From assembly GCF_029626225.1 (NCBI RefSeq), contig NZ_JARUBP010000001.1:4092001-4156000 (forward strand): a stretch of 64,000 bases of DNA, written 5' to 3'. Made by a program: the position numbers and the translations under genes. The DNA comes from Asanoa sp. WMMD1127 (GTDB lineage: Bacteria > Actinomycetota > Actinomycetes > Mycobacteriales > Micromonosporaceae). Shown here piece after piece: positions 1-9,453 of the stretch (within the stretch, counting starts at the first letter, position 1; each line of letters starts with the position of its first letter). The notes below the pieces were generated by a model that was not told the DNA's origin, ran no database searches, and worked only from the letters and a program-made list of their open reading frames with translations.

Positions 1-1176
1 CTCGGCGTCGGGCGCGACGTCCGCGCCGCCGGGCCCGTCGGGCCGCGGCTCGTCCGGACCCGGCCCGCCGCTACTGCCGCCCGGTCCCGGATCGTCGTCC
101 GGACGCGGCCCGCCGCCGCTACCGCCCGGTCCCGGATCGTCGTCCGGCTCCGGCGGCGGGTCGGCCGCCCGCGCCTGGGCCAGCGCGTCGTCCAGGGCCT
201 GCTGGTCGGCGCCCGGCGGGTCCAACGGGTCGCGCCGCCGCCGGTGGGGCAGCGCCAACCGAGCCGCGTCGTCGACCTCCTGGTCGGTGACCGTCGGCCG
301 GTCCCGCCAGGCGGCCAGCGCGACCGCGGTGCGCGCGATGACGATGTCGGCGCGCAGCCCGTCGACGCCGTACGCCAGGCAGATGCGGGCGATCCGGACC
401 AGCACCGCGTCCGGCAGGGCGACCTTCGGTAGCCGGGCCCGGGCGGTGACGATCCGCTCGGCGGTCGCCGCGTCGGCGTCGGCGAACCGCGCCGCGAACG
501 CGGACGGGTCCGCCTCGTGGGCCAGCCGGCGGCGCACCACCTCGGCCCGCTCGGTGGCCTCCGCCGGCGCGCTCACCTCGACCACCAGCCCGAACCGGTC
601 GACCAGTTGCGGGCGCGGCTCGCCCTCCTCCGGGTTCATCGTGCCGACCAGCAGGAAGCGGGCGGCGTGCCGGAGCGAGACGCCGTCGCGCTCGACGAAC
701 GCCCGGCCCATCGCGGCCGCGTCGAGCAGCAGGTCGACCAGGTGGTCGGGGAGCAGGTTGACCTCGTCGACGTAGAGCGCGCCCCGGTGGGCGGCGGCCA
801 GCAGGCCGGGCTCGTAGGCCTTGGTCCCCTCGGTCAGGATCCGCTGCACGTCGAGGGTGCCGACGACCCGGTCCTCGGTGGCGCCGACCGGCAGCTCCAC
901 CAGTCGCGCCGGCCGGGTGCTCGACGCGGCGCCGGCGTGCGGGCCGTCGGGGCACGACGGGTCCGGCGCGGCCGGGTCGCAGGCGAAGCGGCAGCCCGGC
1001 ACCACCGCGATGGCCGGCAGCAGCGCGGCCAGCGCACGCACCATCGTGGACTTCGCGGTGCCCTTCTCGCCGCGCACCAGCACCCCGCCGATGACCGGCG
1101 AGACGGCGTTGAGCAGCAGGGCCAGGCGCAGGTCGGCGAGGCCGACGACAGCGGAGAACGGGTACGCGGGGCTCAA
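1..1176 (-). CDS. ChlI/ChlD-type magnesium/cobalt chelatase subunit (3' end outside window)
   Basis: AAA+ chelatase subunit expected to work with CobN in inserting cobalt into the corrin ring. The translation begins with a YPFSAVVG block and contains a Walker A of the form GEKGTAKST, then the ChlI inserts and the motifs VDEVNLL and [10 protein letters not shown] Pro/Asp/Gly-rich linker (about bases 50-160) marks the ChlI-to-ChlD junction typical of fused actinobacterial proteins; the ChlD/VWA part lies beyond base 1. It follows cobN on the same strand behind a cobalamin riboswitch. The start is uncertain. No ATG is in frame. I chose TTG at 1176, which overlaps the stop of a tiny leader ORF; TTG at 1206 is the other option but sits directly against the Shine-Dalgarno. 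The family is sure; the exact start is not. Confidence 0.85.
   Translation of the reverse strand, partial: MSPAYPFSAVVGLADLRLALLLNAVSPVIGGVLVRGEKGTAKSTMVRALAALLPAIAVVPGCRFACDPAAPDPSCPDGPHAGAASSTRPARLVELPVGATEDRVVGTLDVQRILTEGTKAYEPGLLAAAHRGALYVDEVNLLPDHLVDLLLDAAAMGRAFVERDGVSLRHAARFLLVGTMNPEEGEPRPQLVDRFGLVVEVSAPAEATERAEVVRRRLAHEADPSAFAARFADADAATAERIVTARARLPKVALPDAVLVRIARICLAYGVDGLRADIVIARTAVALAAWRDRPTVTDQEVDDAARLALPHRRRRDPLDPPGADQQALDDALAQARAADPPPEPDDDPGPGGSGGGPRPDDDPGPGGSSGGPGPDEPRPDGPGGADVAPDAE
61..147. repeat. two 42-bp tandem copies in the chelatase linker
   Basis: Bases 61-102 and 106-147 are near-identical 42-bp copies with a 45-bp period. On the minus strand they encode Asp/Pro/Gly/Ser-rich linker residues, so copy-number change would stay in frame. 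Confidence 0.75.
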
Positions 1177-1199
1177 CCCACGTGCCGGCGCGACGACAT
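1173..1199 (-). CDS. possible 8-residue leader ORF before the chelatase gene
   Basis: The best Shine-Dalgarno in the region, GGAAGGGA at 1214-1207, is followed at good spacing by ATG (1199-1197). That frame encodes only MSSRRHVG and stops at TGA (1175-1173). The TGA overlaps a TTG in the chelatase frame (TTGA). This could be translational coupling through a micro-ORF, or a one-base error that separates the true ATG from the chelatase frame. No known leader peptide is recognised. Confidence 0.35.
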   Translation of the reverse strand: MSSRRHVG

Positions 1200-1250
1200 G
1201 GCGCAATCCCTTCCGCGGGTGTCCACGCCCGCGATGGTTCGACGGCGAGC

Positions 1251-1425
1251 GGCCGAGTGTCCTGGCTCCCGGATCGACGCTTCCCCTCGGCCTTCCAACC
1301 CTTGCGGGCCGTGACCATCGGGTGAGGGTTCGCTCCCCGGTGACAGTGGCGGGACCGCCCCGGAATCGCACCGGGTTCCTCCGCACCGCTCGTTGCCCAT
1401 GCTGACCCACCGAGGCGGGCCGCGT
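1251..1425 (-). ncRNA. cobalamin (B12) riboswitch
   Basis: On the minus strand the conserved core reads GGAACCCGGTGCGATTCC, then GGGGCGGTCCCGCCACTGT. It includes the B12-box GCCACTG (1350-1344). The 3' conserved element GAGCCAGGACACTCGGCC lies at 1268-1251. Order and spacing match the adenosylcobalamin riboswitch family. It starts about 15 bp after the cobN stop and ends about 75 bp before the chelatase gene, so it controls that gene rather than cobN. A small hairpin (stem 1214-1219/1228-1233) lies between aptamer and Shine-Dalgarno and could be part of the switching platform. The outer boundaries are approximate. Confidence 0.9.
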
Positions 1426-1439
1426 CAAAGGGAGGGGAA

Positions 1440-4400
1440 TCACGCCCCCTCCAGATCGCCCTCCGTCCGCAGGTACTCCGCCCGCAACGCGTCGATGGTC
1501 TCCGGCGCCGGCGCGGCCCACAGACCGCGTTCCGCCGCCTCCAGCAGCCGCTCGGTGATGCCGCGCAGCGCCCACGGGTTCGACTTGTCGAGGAACTCGC
1601 GCACCGACGGGTCCAGCACGTACGCGGCCGCCAGCTGCTCGTACATCCAGTCGTCGACCACGCCGGCCGTGGCGTCGTACCCGAAGAGGTAGTCGACCGT
1701 CGCGGCGAGCTCGAACGCGCCCTTGTAGCCGTGCCGGCGCATCGCCTCGATCCAGCGCGGGTTGACGACCCGTGCCCGGAACACCCGCTTCGTCTCCTCC
1801 GCGAGCGAGCGCGTGCGGACGTCGTCGGGACGGTGCGAGTCGCCGATGTACGCGGCCGGGTCGCTGCCGCGCAGGGAGCGCACCATGGCCACCATGCCGC
1901 CGTGGTACTGGAAGTAGTCGTCGGAGTCGGCGATGTCGTGCTCGCGGGTGTCGACGTTCTTGGCCGCCACGGCCATCCGCCGGTAGACCGTCTCCAGGTC
2001 GCCGCGCGCGGCCCGGCCGTCCAGCCCGCGACCGTAGGCGTAGCCTCCCCAGACCGCGTACACCTCGGCGAGGTCCCGGTCGTCGCGCCAGTTGCGGGCG
2101 TCGATCAACGGCAACAGGCCCGCGCCGTACGCCCCCGGCTTGGAACCGAAGATCCGGGTGGTGGCCCGCCGCCAGTCGCCGTGCGTGGCCTGGTCGGCCA
2201 GGGCGTGGGCGCGGACGAAGTTGTCGGGCTCGTCCAGCTCGGCCACGGCCGCGATCGCGTCGTCGAGCAGGGCGATCACGTGCGGGAACGCGTCGCGGAA
2301 GAAGCCGGAGATGCGCACGGTGACGTCGATGCGCGGCCGGCCCAGCTCGGCGCGCGGCACGATCTCGAAGCCGGTGACCCGGCGGGACGCGTCGTCCCAG
2401 ACCGGGCGGGCCCCGATCAGCGCGAGCACCTCGGCGATGTCGTCGCCCTGGGTACGCATCGCGCTGGTGCCCCAGACGGTCAGCCCGACCAGCGGCGGCC
2501 AGTTGCCGGTGTCCTCCCGGTGGCGGGCGAGCAGCGAGTCGGCGAGGGCGCGGCCCACGTCCCAGGCGTTGCGGGAGGGGATCGCCTTGGGGTCGACGGA
2601 GTAGAAGTTGCGGCCGGTCGGCAGCACGTTGACCAGACCGCGGGTAGGTGAACCGGACGGGCCGGCGGGCACGTAGCCACCGTCGAGGGCGTGCGTGACG
2701 GCGGCGATCTCGTCGGTGGTGGCGGCGAGCCGGGGCACCACCTCGGTGGCGGCGAACCGCAGCACCTCGACGACCGCGTCGGGGGCGCGGCCCAGGGTCT
2801 CGGTCGTGGCGGCCGCCGCCTCGCCGGGCGCCCAGTCGCGCTGCTCCATGGCCACCACCAGCCGGCGGGCGACATCTTCCAGGGCGTCGCTCTCCAGCGC
2901 GGTGTCGTCGAGGCCGAGGTGCGCGGCGAGCGCCTCGCGCAGGCCGGGCAGCGCGCCGCGGCGGCCGCCCCAGACCTGCCGCGCCCGCAGGATGGCCAGC
3001 ACCATGTTGGTCCGGGCCTCGCCCTGCGGCGGCGCGCCGAGGACGTGCAGGCCGTCGCGGATCAGCGAGTCCTTGATCTCGCACAGGTAGCCGTCGACGT
3101 GCAGCACGAAGTCGTCGAACTCGTCGTCGCCCGGCTGCTCGCTCGTGTGCAGGTCGTGGTGTAGCTCGGCGGCGCGGATCAGCGTCCAGATCTGGGCCCG
3201 CAGCGTGGGCACCTTGGCGGGGTCGAGCGCCGCCACGGTGGCGTACTCGTCGAGGAGCTGTTCGAGCTTCGCCATGTCGCCGTAGGTGTCGGCGCGGGCC
3301 ATCGGCGGCACCAGGTGGTCGACGATCGTCGCGTGGCCGCGCCGCTTCGCCTGGGTGCCCTCGCCCGGGTCGTTGACCACGAACGGATAGACCAGCGGGA
3401 GGTCGCCGAGGACCGCGTCCGGGGCGCACTCCGCCGACAGGCCGAGCCCCTTGCCCGGCAGCCACTCCAGGGTGCCGTGCTTGCCGAGGTGCACGACGGC
3501 GTCCACGTTGGACGCGAGCCAGCGGTACGCGGCCAGGTAGTGGTGTGACGGCGGCAGGTCGGGATCGTGGTAGATGGCGATCGGGTTCTCGCCGAAGCCG
3601 CGCGGCGGCTGGATCATCAGCGTGACGTTGCCGTAGCGCAGGGCGGCCAGGACGATGTCGTCACCGTCGACGTAGAGCTCGCCGGGCGGCGGTCCCCAGT
3701 GCGCGGTCAGGGCGTCCCGCAGCGCCGGCGGCAGGTCGGCGAACCACTGCCGGTAGGTCGCCGCGGGCACGCGGACGGGCGCGGCGGCGAGCTGGTCCTC
3801 GGTGAGCCACTCGACGTCGTGGCCGCCGGCGGCGATCAGCGTGTGGATCAGGGTGTCGCCGTCGGTGGGCACGTCGCCCACGTCGTAACCCGCCGCGTCG
3901 AGCGCCGCGAGCAACGCGACGGCGGAGGCCGGCGTGTCGAGGCCGACGGCGTTGCCGACGCGGGAGTGCTTGGTCGGGTACGACGACAGCACGATCGCCA
4001 AACGCTTCTCGCTGTTGGGGATCTCCCGCAGGCGCGCGTGCCGGACGGCGATGCCGGCGACCCGGGCGGCGCGCTCGGGGTCGGCGCGGTAGACGGGGAC
4101 GCCGTCGGGGCCGGGCTCCTTGAACGAGAACGGCACCGTGACGAGCCGGCCGTCGAACTCGGGGATGGCCACCTGCATGGCGGCGTCCATCGGGGTCAGG
4201 GCCGCGTCCGACCGCTGCCAGGTGTCGCGGGTGGTGGTGAGGCACAGGCCCTGCAGCACCGGGACGTCGAGGGCGGCCAGCGCATCGACCGACCAGGCCT
4301 CGTCGTCACCGCCCGCGCTCGCGTCGGCCGCGTTGGTGCCGCCGGCGGCCAGGACCGTGACGATGAGCGCGTCGCAGCCGTCCAGCAGCTCGTAAAGGCC

Positions 4401-4985
4401 GGTCTCGGCGGAGCGCAGGGACGAGGCGTACACCGGAAGTGGTGTGCCGCCCGCCTTCGCCACCTCCGCGGCCAGGGTGTCGACGAACTCCGTGTTGCCG
4501 GCCAGGGCGTGGGCGCGGTAGAAGACGATGCCGATCGTCGGGCCGGTCTTCGCGCGGGCCTCGCCGTGGCGTCCGTAGGCCGGGAACTCGACCGGGGGCG
4601 CGAAGCCCTCGCCGGCCATCAGCAGCGTGTCGGCCAGGAAGCGGCGCAGCTGGAGCAGGTTGGCCGGGCCGCCGGCGACGAGGTAGCGCTGCGCGTCGGC
4701 GACCACGCCGGCCGGCACGGTGGACAGGGCGGTGAGCTCGGCGTCCGGAACCGCCTCGCCGCCGGTCGCGACCACCGGGAGGCCGGCCGCGAGCACCGCG
4801 TCGACCCCCTCGGGCCAGGCCCGGCGGCCGCCGAGGAGCCGCAACACGACCCCGTCGGCGCCGTCGAGCAGGGCGGGCAGGTCCTCGGTGGTCAGGCGGG
4901 CCGGGTTCGCCACGCGCCAGCCCGCGCCGGCCGCGGTGGCGGCGAGCAGGTCGGTGTCGGCGGTCGAGAGGAGTACGAACGTCAC
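1440..4985 (-). CDS. cobN: cobaltochelatase subunit CobN
   Basis: Large subunit of the aerobic cobaltochelatase, which inserts cobalt into hydrogenobyrinic acid a,c-diamide with a ChlI/ChlD-type AAA+ partner. At 1181 aa it has the usual CobN length. Family blocks are visible: the [15 protein letters not shown] motif near the middle, the [14 protein letters not shown] block and a C-terminal [15 protein letters not shown] segment. The GTG start overlaps the cobK stop (GTGA), indicating translational coupling in cobF-cobK-cobN. The partner chelatase gene follows after the B12 riboswitch. Magnesium chelatase BchH/ChlH is related, but the corrin-pathway neighbours support CobN. Confidence 0.96.
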   Translation of the reverse strand: MTFVLLSTADTDLLAATAAGAGWRVANPARLTTEDLPALLDGADGVVLRLLGGRRAWPEGVDAVLAAGLPVVATGGEAVPDAELTALSTVPAGVVADAQRYLVAGGPANLLQLRRFLADTLLMAGEGFAPPVEFPAYGRHGEARAKTGPTIGIVFYRAHALAGNTEFVDTLAAEVAKAGGTPLPVYASSLRSAETGLYELLDGCDALIVTVLAAGGTNAADASAGGDDEAWSVDALAALDVPVLQGLCLTTTRDTWQRSDAALTPMDAAMQVAIPEFDGRLVTVPFSFKEPGPDGVPVYRADPERAARVAGIAVRHARLREIPNSEKRLAIVLSSYPTKHSRVGNAVGLDTPASAVALLAALDAAGYDVGDVPTDGDTLIHTLIAAGGHDVEWLTEDQLAAAPVRVPAATYRQWFADLPPALRDALTAHWGPPPGELYVDGDDIVLAALRYGNVTLMIQPPRGFGENPIAIYHDPDLPPSHHYLAAYRWLASNVDAVVHLGKHGTLEWLPGKGLGLSAECAPDAVLGDLPLVYPFVVNDPGEGTQAKRRGHATIVDHLVPPMARADTYGDMAKLEQLLDEYATVAALDPAKVPTLRAQIWTLIRAAELHHDLHTSEQPGDDEFDDFVLHVDGYLCEIKDSLIRDGLHVLGAPPQGEARTNMVLAILRARQVWGGRRGALPGLREALAAHLGLDDTALESDALEDVARRLVVAMEQRDWAPGEAAAATTETLGRAPDAVVEVLRFAATEVVPRLAATTDEIAAVTHALDGGYVPAGPSGSPTRGLVNVLPTGRNFYSVDPKAIPSRNAWDVGRALADSLLARHREDTGNWPPLVGLTVWGTSAMRTQGDDIAEVLALIGARPVWDDASRRVTGFEIVPRAELGRPRIDVTVRISGFFRDAFPHVIALLDDAIAAVAELDEPDNFVRAHALADQATHGDWRRATTRIFGSKPGAYGAGLLPLIDARNWRDDRDLAEVYAVWGGYAYGRGLDGRAARGDLETVYRRMAVAAKNVDTREHDIADSDDYFQYHGGMVAMVRSLRGSDPAAYIGDSHRPDDVRTRSLAEETKRVFRARVVNPRWIEAMRRHGYKGAFELAATVDYLFGYDATAGVVDDWMYEQLAAAYVLDPSVREFLDKSNPWALRGITERLLEAAERGLWAAPAPETIDALRAEYLRTEGDLEGA

Positions 4986-5719
4986 GCGTCGGAGACTAGT
5001 TCGCGGACCCGTGCCGCGGCCGCCTCGGGTGTCTCGACAGTGGGCATCGCGACGGTCAGCGGGCGGTCGACCAGGACGACCGGGATGCCGCGCTCGCGGG
5101 CGGCGTCGAGCTTGGCGCGGGTGGCATCGCCACCGCTGTCCTTGGCGACGACGACGTCGATCGCATGCCTCCGCAACAGTTCACGTTCACCGTCGATGGT
5201 GTACGGGCCGCGGTCGAGGAGCACCTCGACGGTGTGCGGAAGGTCCTCCGTCGGTGGGTCCACGCACCGGACCAGCATCGGCATGCCGAGTGTGACGAAC
5301 GCGGCGAGGTGCTGCCGGCCCGTGGTCACGAACGGGCGGGCGCCGTGCCGGGGCAGGACGGCGGCGGCGGTGTCGAGGTCGGGGACGCGGTGCCAGCGGT
5401 CGCCGGGCTGCTCGGTCCATCCTGGACGCAGGAGGCGCAGCTTCGGTGTGCCGTGCGCGGCGGCGGCGTGGGCGCTGACGGTGGTGGCGAACGGGTGGGT
5501 GGCGTCGACCAGGACGGCCGGTCGATGGGCGGCCAGCCACGCGCGGAGGCCCTCGGCGCCGCCGAAGCCGCCGATGCGGGTCCCGCCCGGCGGGGTGCGC
5601 GGTTCGCGCGTGCGGCCGGCCCAGGACGTGACGACGGTGAGGCGCTCGTCTCCGTGCAGGAGGGTGGCGAGCGCGCGGGCCTCGGTGGTGCCGCCCAGCA
5701 CGAGGACCGTGGTGGTCAT
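4982..5719 (-). CDS. cobK: precorrin-6A reductase CobK
   Basis: NADPH-dependent reduction of precorrin-6A to dihydro-precorrin-6A in aerobic B12 synthesis. The 245-aa product begins with a nucleotide-binding strand-turn (VLVLGGTTEARALA) and contains DATHPFA, a CobK/CbiJ signature. It also has VTTGRQ and a C-terminal VVAKDSGG block. The ATG at 5719 overlaps the cobF stop (ATGA), and its own stop overlaps cobN. The reading frame is open further upstream, but that stretch is antisense-like Arg/Pro sequence lying within cobF. Confidence 0.95.
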   Translation of the reverse strand: MTTTVLVLGGTTEARALATLLHGDERLTVVTSWAGRTREPRTPPGGTRIGGFGGAEGLRAWLAAHRPAVLVDATHPFATTVSAHAAAAHGTPKLRLLRPGWTEQPGDRWHRVPDLDTAAAVLPRHGARPFVTTGRQHLAAFVTLGMPMLVRCVDPPTEDLPHTVEVLLDRGPYTIDGERELLRRHAIDVVVAKDSGGDATRAKLDAARERGIPVVLVDRPLTVAMPTVETPEAAAARVRELVSDA

Positions 5720-6459
5720 CCGCGGCGGCGGAGGAGGTAGGTGTCCATGATCCAGCCCTTGCGGGCGCGGGCCGCCGCGCGTACCTCGTCGATCTCGTCC
5801 CTGATCTCGCCCAGCTTGCCGGCGCGCAGGATCTCGTCGTCGGTGCCGACGTAGGCGCCCCAGTAGATGTCCACGTCGGGATCGACGGTCCGGTACGCGT
5901 TGCGGGCGTCGAGCATCACCACCACGTCGTCGACGCCGTCGGGCAGGCCGTGCTCGGCCAGCCGGCGGCCGGTGGTGATCTGGACGGCCCGGCCGACGCG
6001 GTTGAGGGTGATCCCGTGCCGGGCGGCCAGCGCGCTGACGCTGGAGATGCCGGGGATGACCCGACATGTGAAAGCGACGCCGTGGATCTCCTCGAGCGAG
6101 GCGATCGTGCTGTCGAAGAGCGCCGGGTCGCCCCAGACCAGGAAGCCGCCGGTCTGGTGCTCGGTGAGCTCGTCGCGGATCAGGTCGCGGAAGAGGGCGG
6201 CCCGCCGGCGGCGCCAGTCGTCGACCGCGCCCGGATACGCGCGCGCGGTGCGGTCGCGTTCCGGGTCGCCGACGGTGACGACGCGGGCGCGGGCCGCGTA
6301 CTCCTGGAGCATGGTCCGGCGCAGGTCGGTCAGGTCGCGCTTCTCGTCGCCCTTGTCGACGAGGAAGGCGGCGTCGAGGCGGCCGAGCGCCTTGACCGCC
6401 TCGATGGTGAGCTGGTCAGGGTCGCCGGCCCCGATTCCGATGACGAGCACCTCGCGCAT
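5716..6459 (-). CDS. cobF: precorrin-6A synthase (deacetylating) CobF
   Basis: SAM-dependent methyltransferase that methylates C-1 and extrudes acetate in the aerobic cobalamin pathway. The 247-aa product starts MREVLVIGIGAGDPDQLT, the tetrapyrrole methylase N-terminal glycine loop. It contains a VWGDPALFDST block and VIPGISSVSALAARHGI, both typical of CobF. The length matches the family. It heads the minus-strand cobF-cobK-cobN unit; only 42 bp separate it from the divergent FhuF-like gene, so the promoter must be compact. No riboswitch is visible upstream of it. Confidence 0.95.
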   Translation of the reverse strand: MREVLVIGIGAGDPDQLTIEAVKALGRLDAAFLVDKGDEKRDLTDLRRTMLQEYAARARVVTVGDPERDRTARAYPGAVDDWRRRRAALFRDLIRDELTEHQTGGFLVWGDPALFDSTIASLEEIHGVAFTCRVIPGISSVSALAARHGITLNRVGRAVQITTGRRLAEHGLPDGVDDVVVMLDARNAYRTVDPDVDIYWGAYVGTDDEILRAGKLGEIRDEIDEVRAAARARKGWIMDTYLLRRRG

Positions 6460-6501
6460 GGGGTCCAAGTGTGCTCCATCGATGGGTTTAGGCTCGCACG
6501 C

Positions 6502-7293
6502 GTGCCGCCGCCCCGCCCCACCGCCGCAGCCGCCGCTCCGGCGCTGGCCGCCGCCGCCGCGATCGGACCCTATTTCGCCTGGGAGGCGTGGTCGCCGGCG
6601 GCGTCCTGGCGGCCGTTCACCGACCTTTTGACGCCGTCGGTGGCGCGGGACCGGGTCGCGGTGGCACGGTCGACTTTGGTCGGTGCGTTCGGCCTGTCCT
6701 CGGACGACGTGCCGGCGCGGGTGGTGGCGTCGATCTACTTCATGGGCGTGGCGTCCCGGCTGCTGTCGCCGCCGTACGGGGCGGCGGTGGCGGGCGGCGC
6801 GCTGCCGCAGCCCAGCCGGGCCAACCTGTGGTGGCGGCCGGTCGCGGCGGGGCCCGTTCCGATCGCCTACGGGGCGGTGCCGGCTGTGTCCACCGCCGGC
6901 GCGGCGCCGGCGGAGATCGCGTCGATGCTGGTCACCGTTCCGCTGGCGGAGACGGTGACGCCGCTGCTCGAGCTCTTCCGGGCCGAGTTCCGGCTCTCGC
7001 CGAAGGTGCTGTGGGGCAACGTCGCGTCGGCGCTGGCCGGCGCGGCCGGCGTCCTCGCCGACACGATGCCGCGCCACGCGGCCCGGGCGGGCGCGGTGCT
7101 CGACCATGCGCTCGCGCTGCCGCCACTGGCCGGCTCCGGCACGGTCGTCCGCCCGGCGGCCGACCCGCGGCGCTTCCTGGTGCGCGCGAACTGCTGCCTC
7201 TACTACCGCATCCCGGGCGGTGGCACCTGCGCGGACTGCGTGCTCACCTCGGACGCGGACCGCCGCGAGCAGTGGGCCGCGCTACTGGGGTGA
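6502..7293 (+). CDS. FhuF-like (2Fe-2S)-binding protein
   Basis: The C-terminus carries four cysteines spaced CC-x10-C-x2-C (within NCCLYYR and CADC). This is the [2Fe-2S] signature of FhuF-type ferric-siderophore reductases. The 263-aa product is otherwise Ala/Pro-rich, with a helical body that includes an LLSPPYGAAVAGG block. No transmembrane or signal sequence is evident, so a cytoplasmic reductase is likely. The GTG at 6502 is the earliest plausible start in the short gap from divergent cobF. No siderophore gene is nearby; the pairing with cobalamin genes may simply be positional. Confidence 0.75.
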   Translation: MPPPRPTAAAAAPALAAAAAIGPYFAWEAWSPAASWRPFTDLLTPSVARDRVAVARSTLVGAFGLSSDDVPARVVASIYFMGVASRLLSPPYGAAVAGGALPQPSRANLWWRPVAAGPVPIAYGAVPAVSTAGAAPAEIASMLVTVPLAETVTPLLELFRAEFRLSPKVLWGNVASALAGAAGVLADTMPRHAARAGAVLDHALALPPLAGSGTVVRPAADPRRFLVRANCCLYYRIPGGGTCADCVLTSDADRREQWAALLG

Positions 7294-7475
7294 GCCCCCT
7301 CTTTTATTTCGAAAACCATCAATGTTGCCCGTGCCGGGGCAGACGTGGTGGAATGGCTCGCATCGCCGCAGCACGGGGGCAACCGTGCTGATCACGGCCA
7401 GTGCCGGGCCACCTCCACGACGACGGGCTTCGCGGTCCCGTCGGCCAACGCTTCACGATCGGCGACGAGGTGACC

Positions 7476-8039
7476 ATGATTTCCAGACAGACATTCGCGG
7501 GGTGGCACCGCAACCGCTTCGTATGGGTGGCGGTCGTCCTGCTGGCGGTGTCGGCCGGCGCCGCCGTGCTGGCCAACACGTCCGAGGCGCAGCCGGCTGA
7601 CCTGCGCGGGCAGATCCTGAGCCGGATGCGCACGACGCTCGAGCAGGCCGATCCGGGGCAGCACCACCACGCCGGGCACCCTGGCCAGTCGGCGGTGGCG
7701 GCGTCGGTGGTCTGCGGGGTGCACGTCTACGGCTACGAGCCGGCCTCGGTCACGGCGCTGGCGGACGTGCGTACCGTCTATGGCTTCCATCTCTGCGGTG
7801 TCGCCGAGGCCAAGCGTCCCTGGGACGTCGCGGTCAAGCTGGCCGGCCCCGTGATCATGGACATGGCCACCGAGCCGCCGGGCATCCAGGTCGTCGAGGC
7901 GACGGCCGAGGTGAAGTTCGTGGACCGGCTGCGGGAGATGTTCCCGCCCGCGTACGCGGACCTGGCGTCGAAGGAGGCGCTGGCCGAGTCGGAGATGGCC
8001 GACCTGCGCCGCCGGTACGACGCCGCGGCGGGACTTTGA
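7476..8039 (+). CDS. membrane-anchored or secreted protein of unknown function
   Basis: The 187-aa product has basic N-terminal residues followed by a hydrophobic stretch at about 15-33 (VWVAVVLLAVSAGAAVLA). It is therefore a signal anchor or uncleaved signal peptide with the rest outside. The extracellular part has a His-rich spot (QHHHAGH) and two cysteines about 44 residues apart that could form a disulfide. ATG 7476 is chosen because GAGG lies 5 nt upstream; upstream in-frame codons lack a ribosome site. I do not recognise the family. Confidence 0.6.
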   Translation: MISRQTFAGWHRNRFVWVAVVLLAVSAGAAVLANTSEAQPADLRGQILSRMRTTLEQADPGQHHHAGHPGQSAVAASVVCGVHVYGYEPASVTALADVRTVYGFHLCGVAEAKRPWDVAVKLAGPVIMDMATEPPGIQVVEATAEVKFVDRLREMFPPAYADLASKEALAESEMADLRRRYDAAAGL

Positions 8040-8080
8040 CCCGTTACCTTGCTATTTATCACCATCGATGCCATAGTCGA

Positions 8081-8094
8081 TGGAAGCGCTCCCA
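8081..8094. promoter_or_regulatory. CebR-like LacI-family operator before the LPMO gene
   Basis: TGGAAGCGCTCCCA differs at one position from the palindrome TGGGAGCGCTCCCA, known as the binding site of the cellobiose repressor CebR in Streptomyces. It lies 34 bp upstream of the LPMO start, a place suited to repression. Confidence 0.65.
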
Positions 8095-8127
8095 TTCCGA
8101 CCGTTTCATCAGAACGGAGGATGAACA

Positions 8128-8775
8128 GTGCATCCACGTAGATCCCGCCCGGCCCTTCGGGCGCTCGTCCTGCTGACCGCCATCGTGGTCGGCATGTTGC
8201 CCTGGGCCGGCGCGGCCCAGGCCCACGGCACGATCATCAACCCGCAGAGTAGGGCCTACCAGTGCTGGAAGACCTGGGGCAGCCAGCACATGAACCCGGC
8301 CATGCAACAGCAGGACCCCATGTGTTGGGCGGCCTTCCAGGCCAACCCCGACACCATGTGGAACTGGATGAGCGCGTTGCGGGACGGCCTCGCCGGCCAG
8401 TTCCAGGCCCGCACCCCGGACGGGCAGCTGTGCAGCAACGCCCTGTCCCGGAACAACACGCTCAACCAGCCCGGCGCCTGGAAGCGGACCAATGTCGGGA
8501 CCAACTTCACGGCCCAGTTGTACGACCAGGCCAGCCACGGCGCTGACTACTTCCGGGTCTACGTCACCAAGCCGGGGTTCAACCCGGCCACCCAGAGCGT
8601 CGGGTGGGGCAACCTCGACCTGGTGGCGACGACCGGTCGGTACGCGCCGGCACAGAACATCTCGTTCAACGTCTCGGTCTCCGGACGCTCCGGCCCGCAC
8701 GTGCTCTTCGTGATCTGGAAGGCGTCGCACATGGACCAGACCTACATGTGGTGCAGCGACATCAACATCGCCTGA
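8128..8775 (+). CDS. secreted AA10 lytic polysaccharide monooxygenase
   Basis: Copper monooxygenase of the AA10 (CBM33) family, which oxidatively cleaves chitin or cellulose outside the cell. The 215-aa precursor has a signal peptide ending AQA, so the mature protein begins with His33, the obligatory first residue of the copper histidine brace. The second brace histidine is His137 in QASHGADYF. The C-terminus (WCSDINIA) matches the family end. No carbohydrate-binding module is attached. The GTG start has GGAGG 7 nt upstream. A CebR-like operator precedes it and a strong hairpin follows, so it is a single-gene unit. Chitin versus cellulose preference cannot be read safely here. Confidence 0.93.
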   Translation: MHPRRSRPALRALVLLTAIVVGMLPWAGAAQAHGTIINPQSRAYQCWKTWGSQHMNPAMQQQDPMCWAAFQANPDTMWNWMSALRDGLAGQFQARTPDGQLCSNALSRNNTLNQPGAWKRTNVGTNFTAQLYDQASHGADYFRVYVTKPGFNPATQSVGWGNLDLVATTGRYAPAQNISFNVSVSGRSGPHVLFVIWKASHMDQTYMWCSDINIA

Positions 8776-8802
8776 CCAACGAACGCGGGAGCCGTGCCTG
8801 CA

Positions 8803-8836
8803 CTCCGGCCCAGGGCAGCGCTGTCCTGGGCCGGAG
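8803..8836 (+). terminator. hairpin terminator after the LPMO gene
   Basis: A 12-bp perfect stem, CTCCGGCCCAGG paired with CCTGGGCCGGAG, with a 10-nt loop and followed by GTTT. It separates the LPMO gene from the hemerythrin-like gene and argues against starting the latter at 8794. Confidence 0.8.
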
Positions 8837-8871
8837 GTTTGCCGCCGCTGCGCAGTGGTATCTCCAGCGTC

Positions 8872-9438
8872 GTGACGGCAACGGATGAGGAGCGGGACGT
8901 CGTCGACCTGCTCCGCGCGCAGCACGACGAGATCAGGGCGCTGTTCACGCTGGTGCGCTCGAGCACGGGTGACCGCAAGCGCGAGGCCTTCCAGGAGCTG
9001 GTGCGGCTGCTGGCGGTGCACGAGAGCGCCGAGGAGCAGGTCGTGCACCCGGCGGCCCGCGGCGACGGCGACGACGCGGTGGTCGACGCCCGGCTGCGCG
9101 AGGAGGCCGAGGCGAAGCAGGTGCTGGCGGACCTCTACGACCTGGGGGTCGAGCACCCGAAGTTCGACATCAGGTTCGCGGACTTCGAGGACGGTGTGCT
9201 GTCACACGCGCTCAACGAGGAGCGCGACGAGTTCCCGGCGCTGCGCCGCCGTCACTCTCCCGAGAAGCTGCGCCGGATGGCCGAGGCGGTGGAGGCCGCC
9301 GAGGCGATCGCGCCGACCCGGCCGCACCCGGCGGCGGGGGAGAACCCGGTGACGAACCTGCTGGCCGGCCCGCCGGTGGCGATTGTCGACAAAGCCCGGG
9401 ACGCGGTACGCGACTGGCGACAGTCCCGGGACGCCTGA
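8872..9438 (+). CDS. hemerythrin HHE-domain protein
   Basis: A 188-aa alpha-helical protein with the iron-ligand pattern of HHE hemerythrin-like proteins: QHDEIR near the N-terminus, VHESAEEQVVHP in helix two, and HALNEERDEFPAL. It is probably a cytosolic diiron protein that senses or stores O2, NO or redox signals. The C-terminal 45 residues are a Pro/Ala-rich tail. GTG at 8872 is chosen because the preceding terminator hairpin occupies the region used by an upstream in-frame GTG at 8794. It converges on the sugar-transporter operon. Confidence 0.85.
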   Translation: MTATDEERDVVDLLRAQHDEIRALFTLVRSSTGDRKREAFQELVRLLAVHESAEEQVVHPAARGDGDDAVVDARLREEAEAKQVLADLYDLGVEHPKFDIRFADFEDGVLSHALNEERDEFPALRRRHSPEKLRRMAEAVEAAEAIAPTRPHPAAGENPVTNLLAGPPVAIVDKARDAVRDWRQSRDA

Positions 9439-9453
9439 CCATCTTCGGTCTCG

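Noticed and set aside
3567-5750. Long open frame on the plus strand (727 codons) opposite cobN/cobK
   Set aside because: Arg/Gly/Val-rich composition, no domain, and opposite two clearly coding genes; a typical GC-rich shadow.
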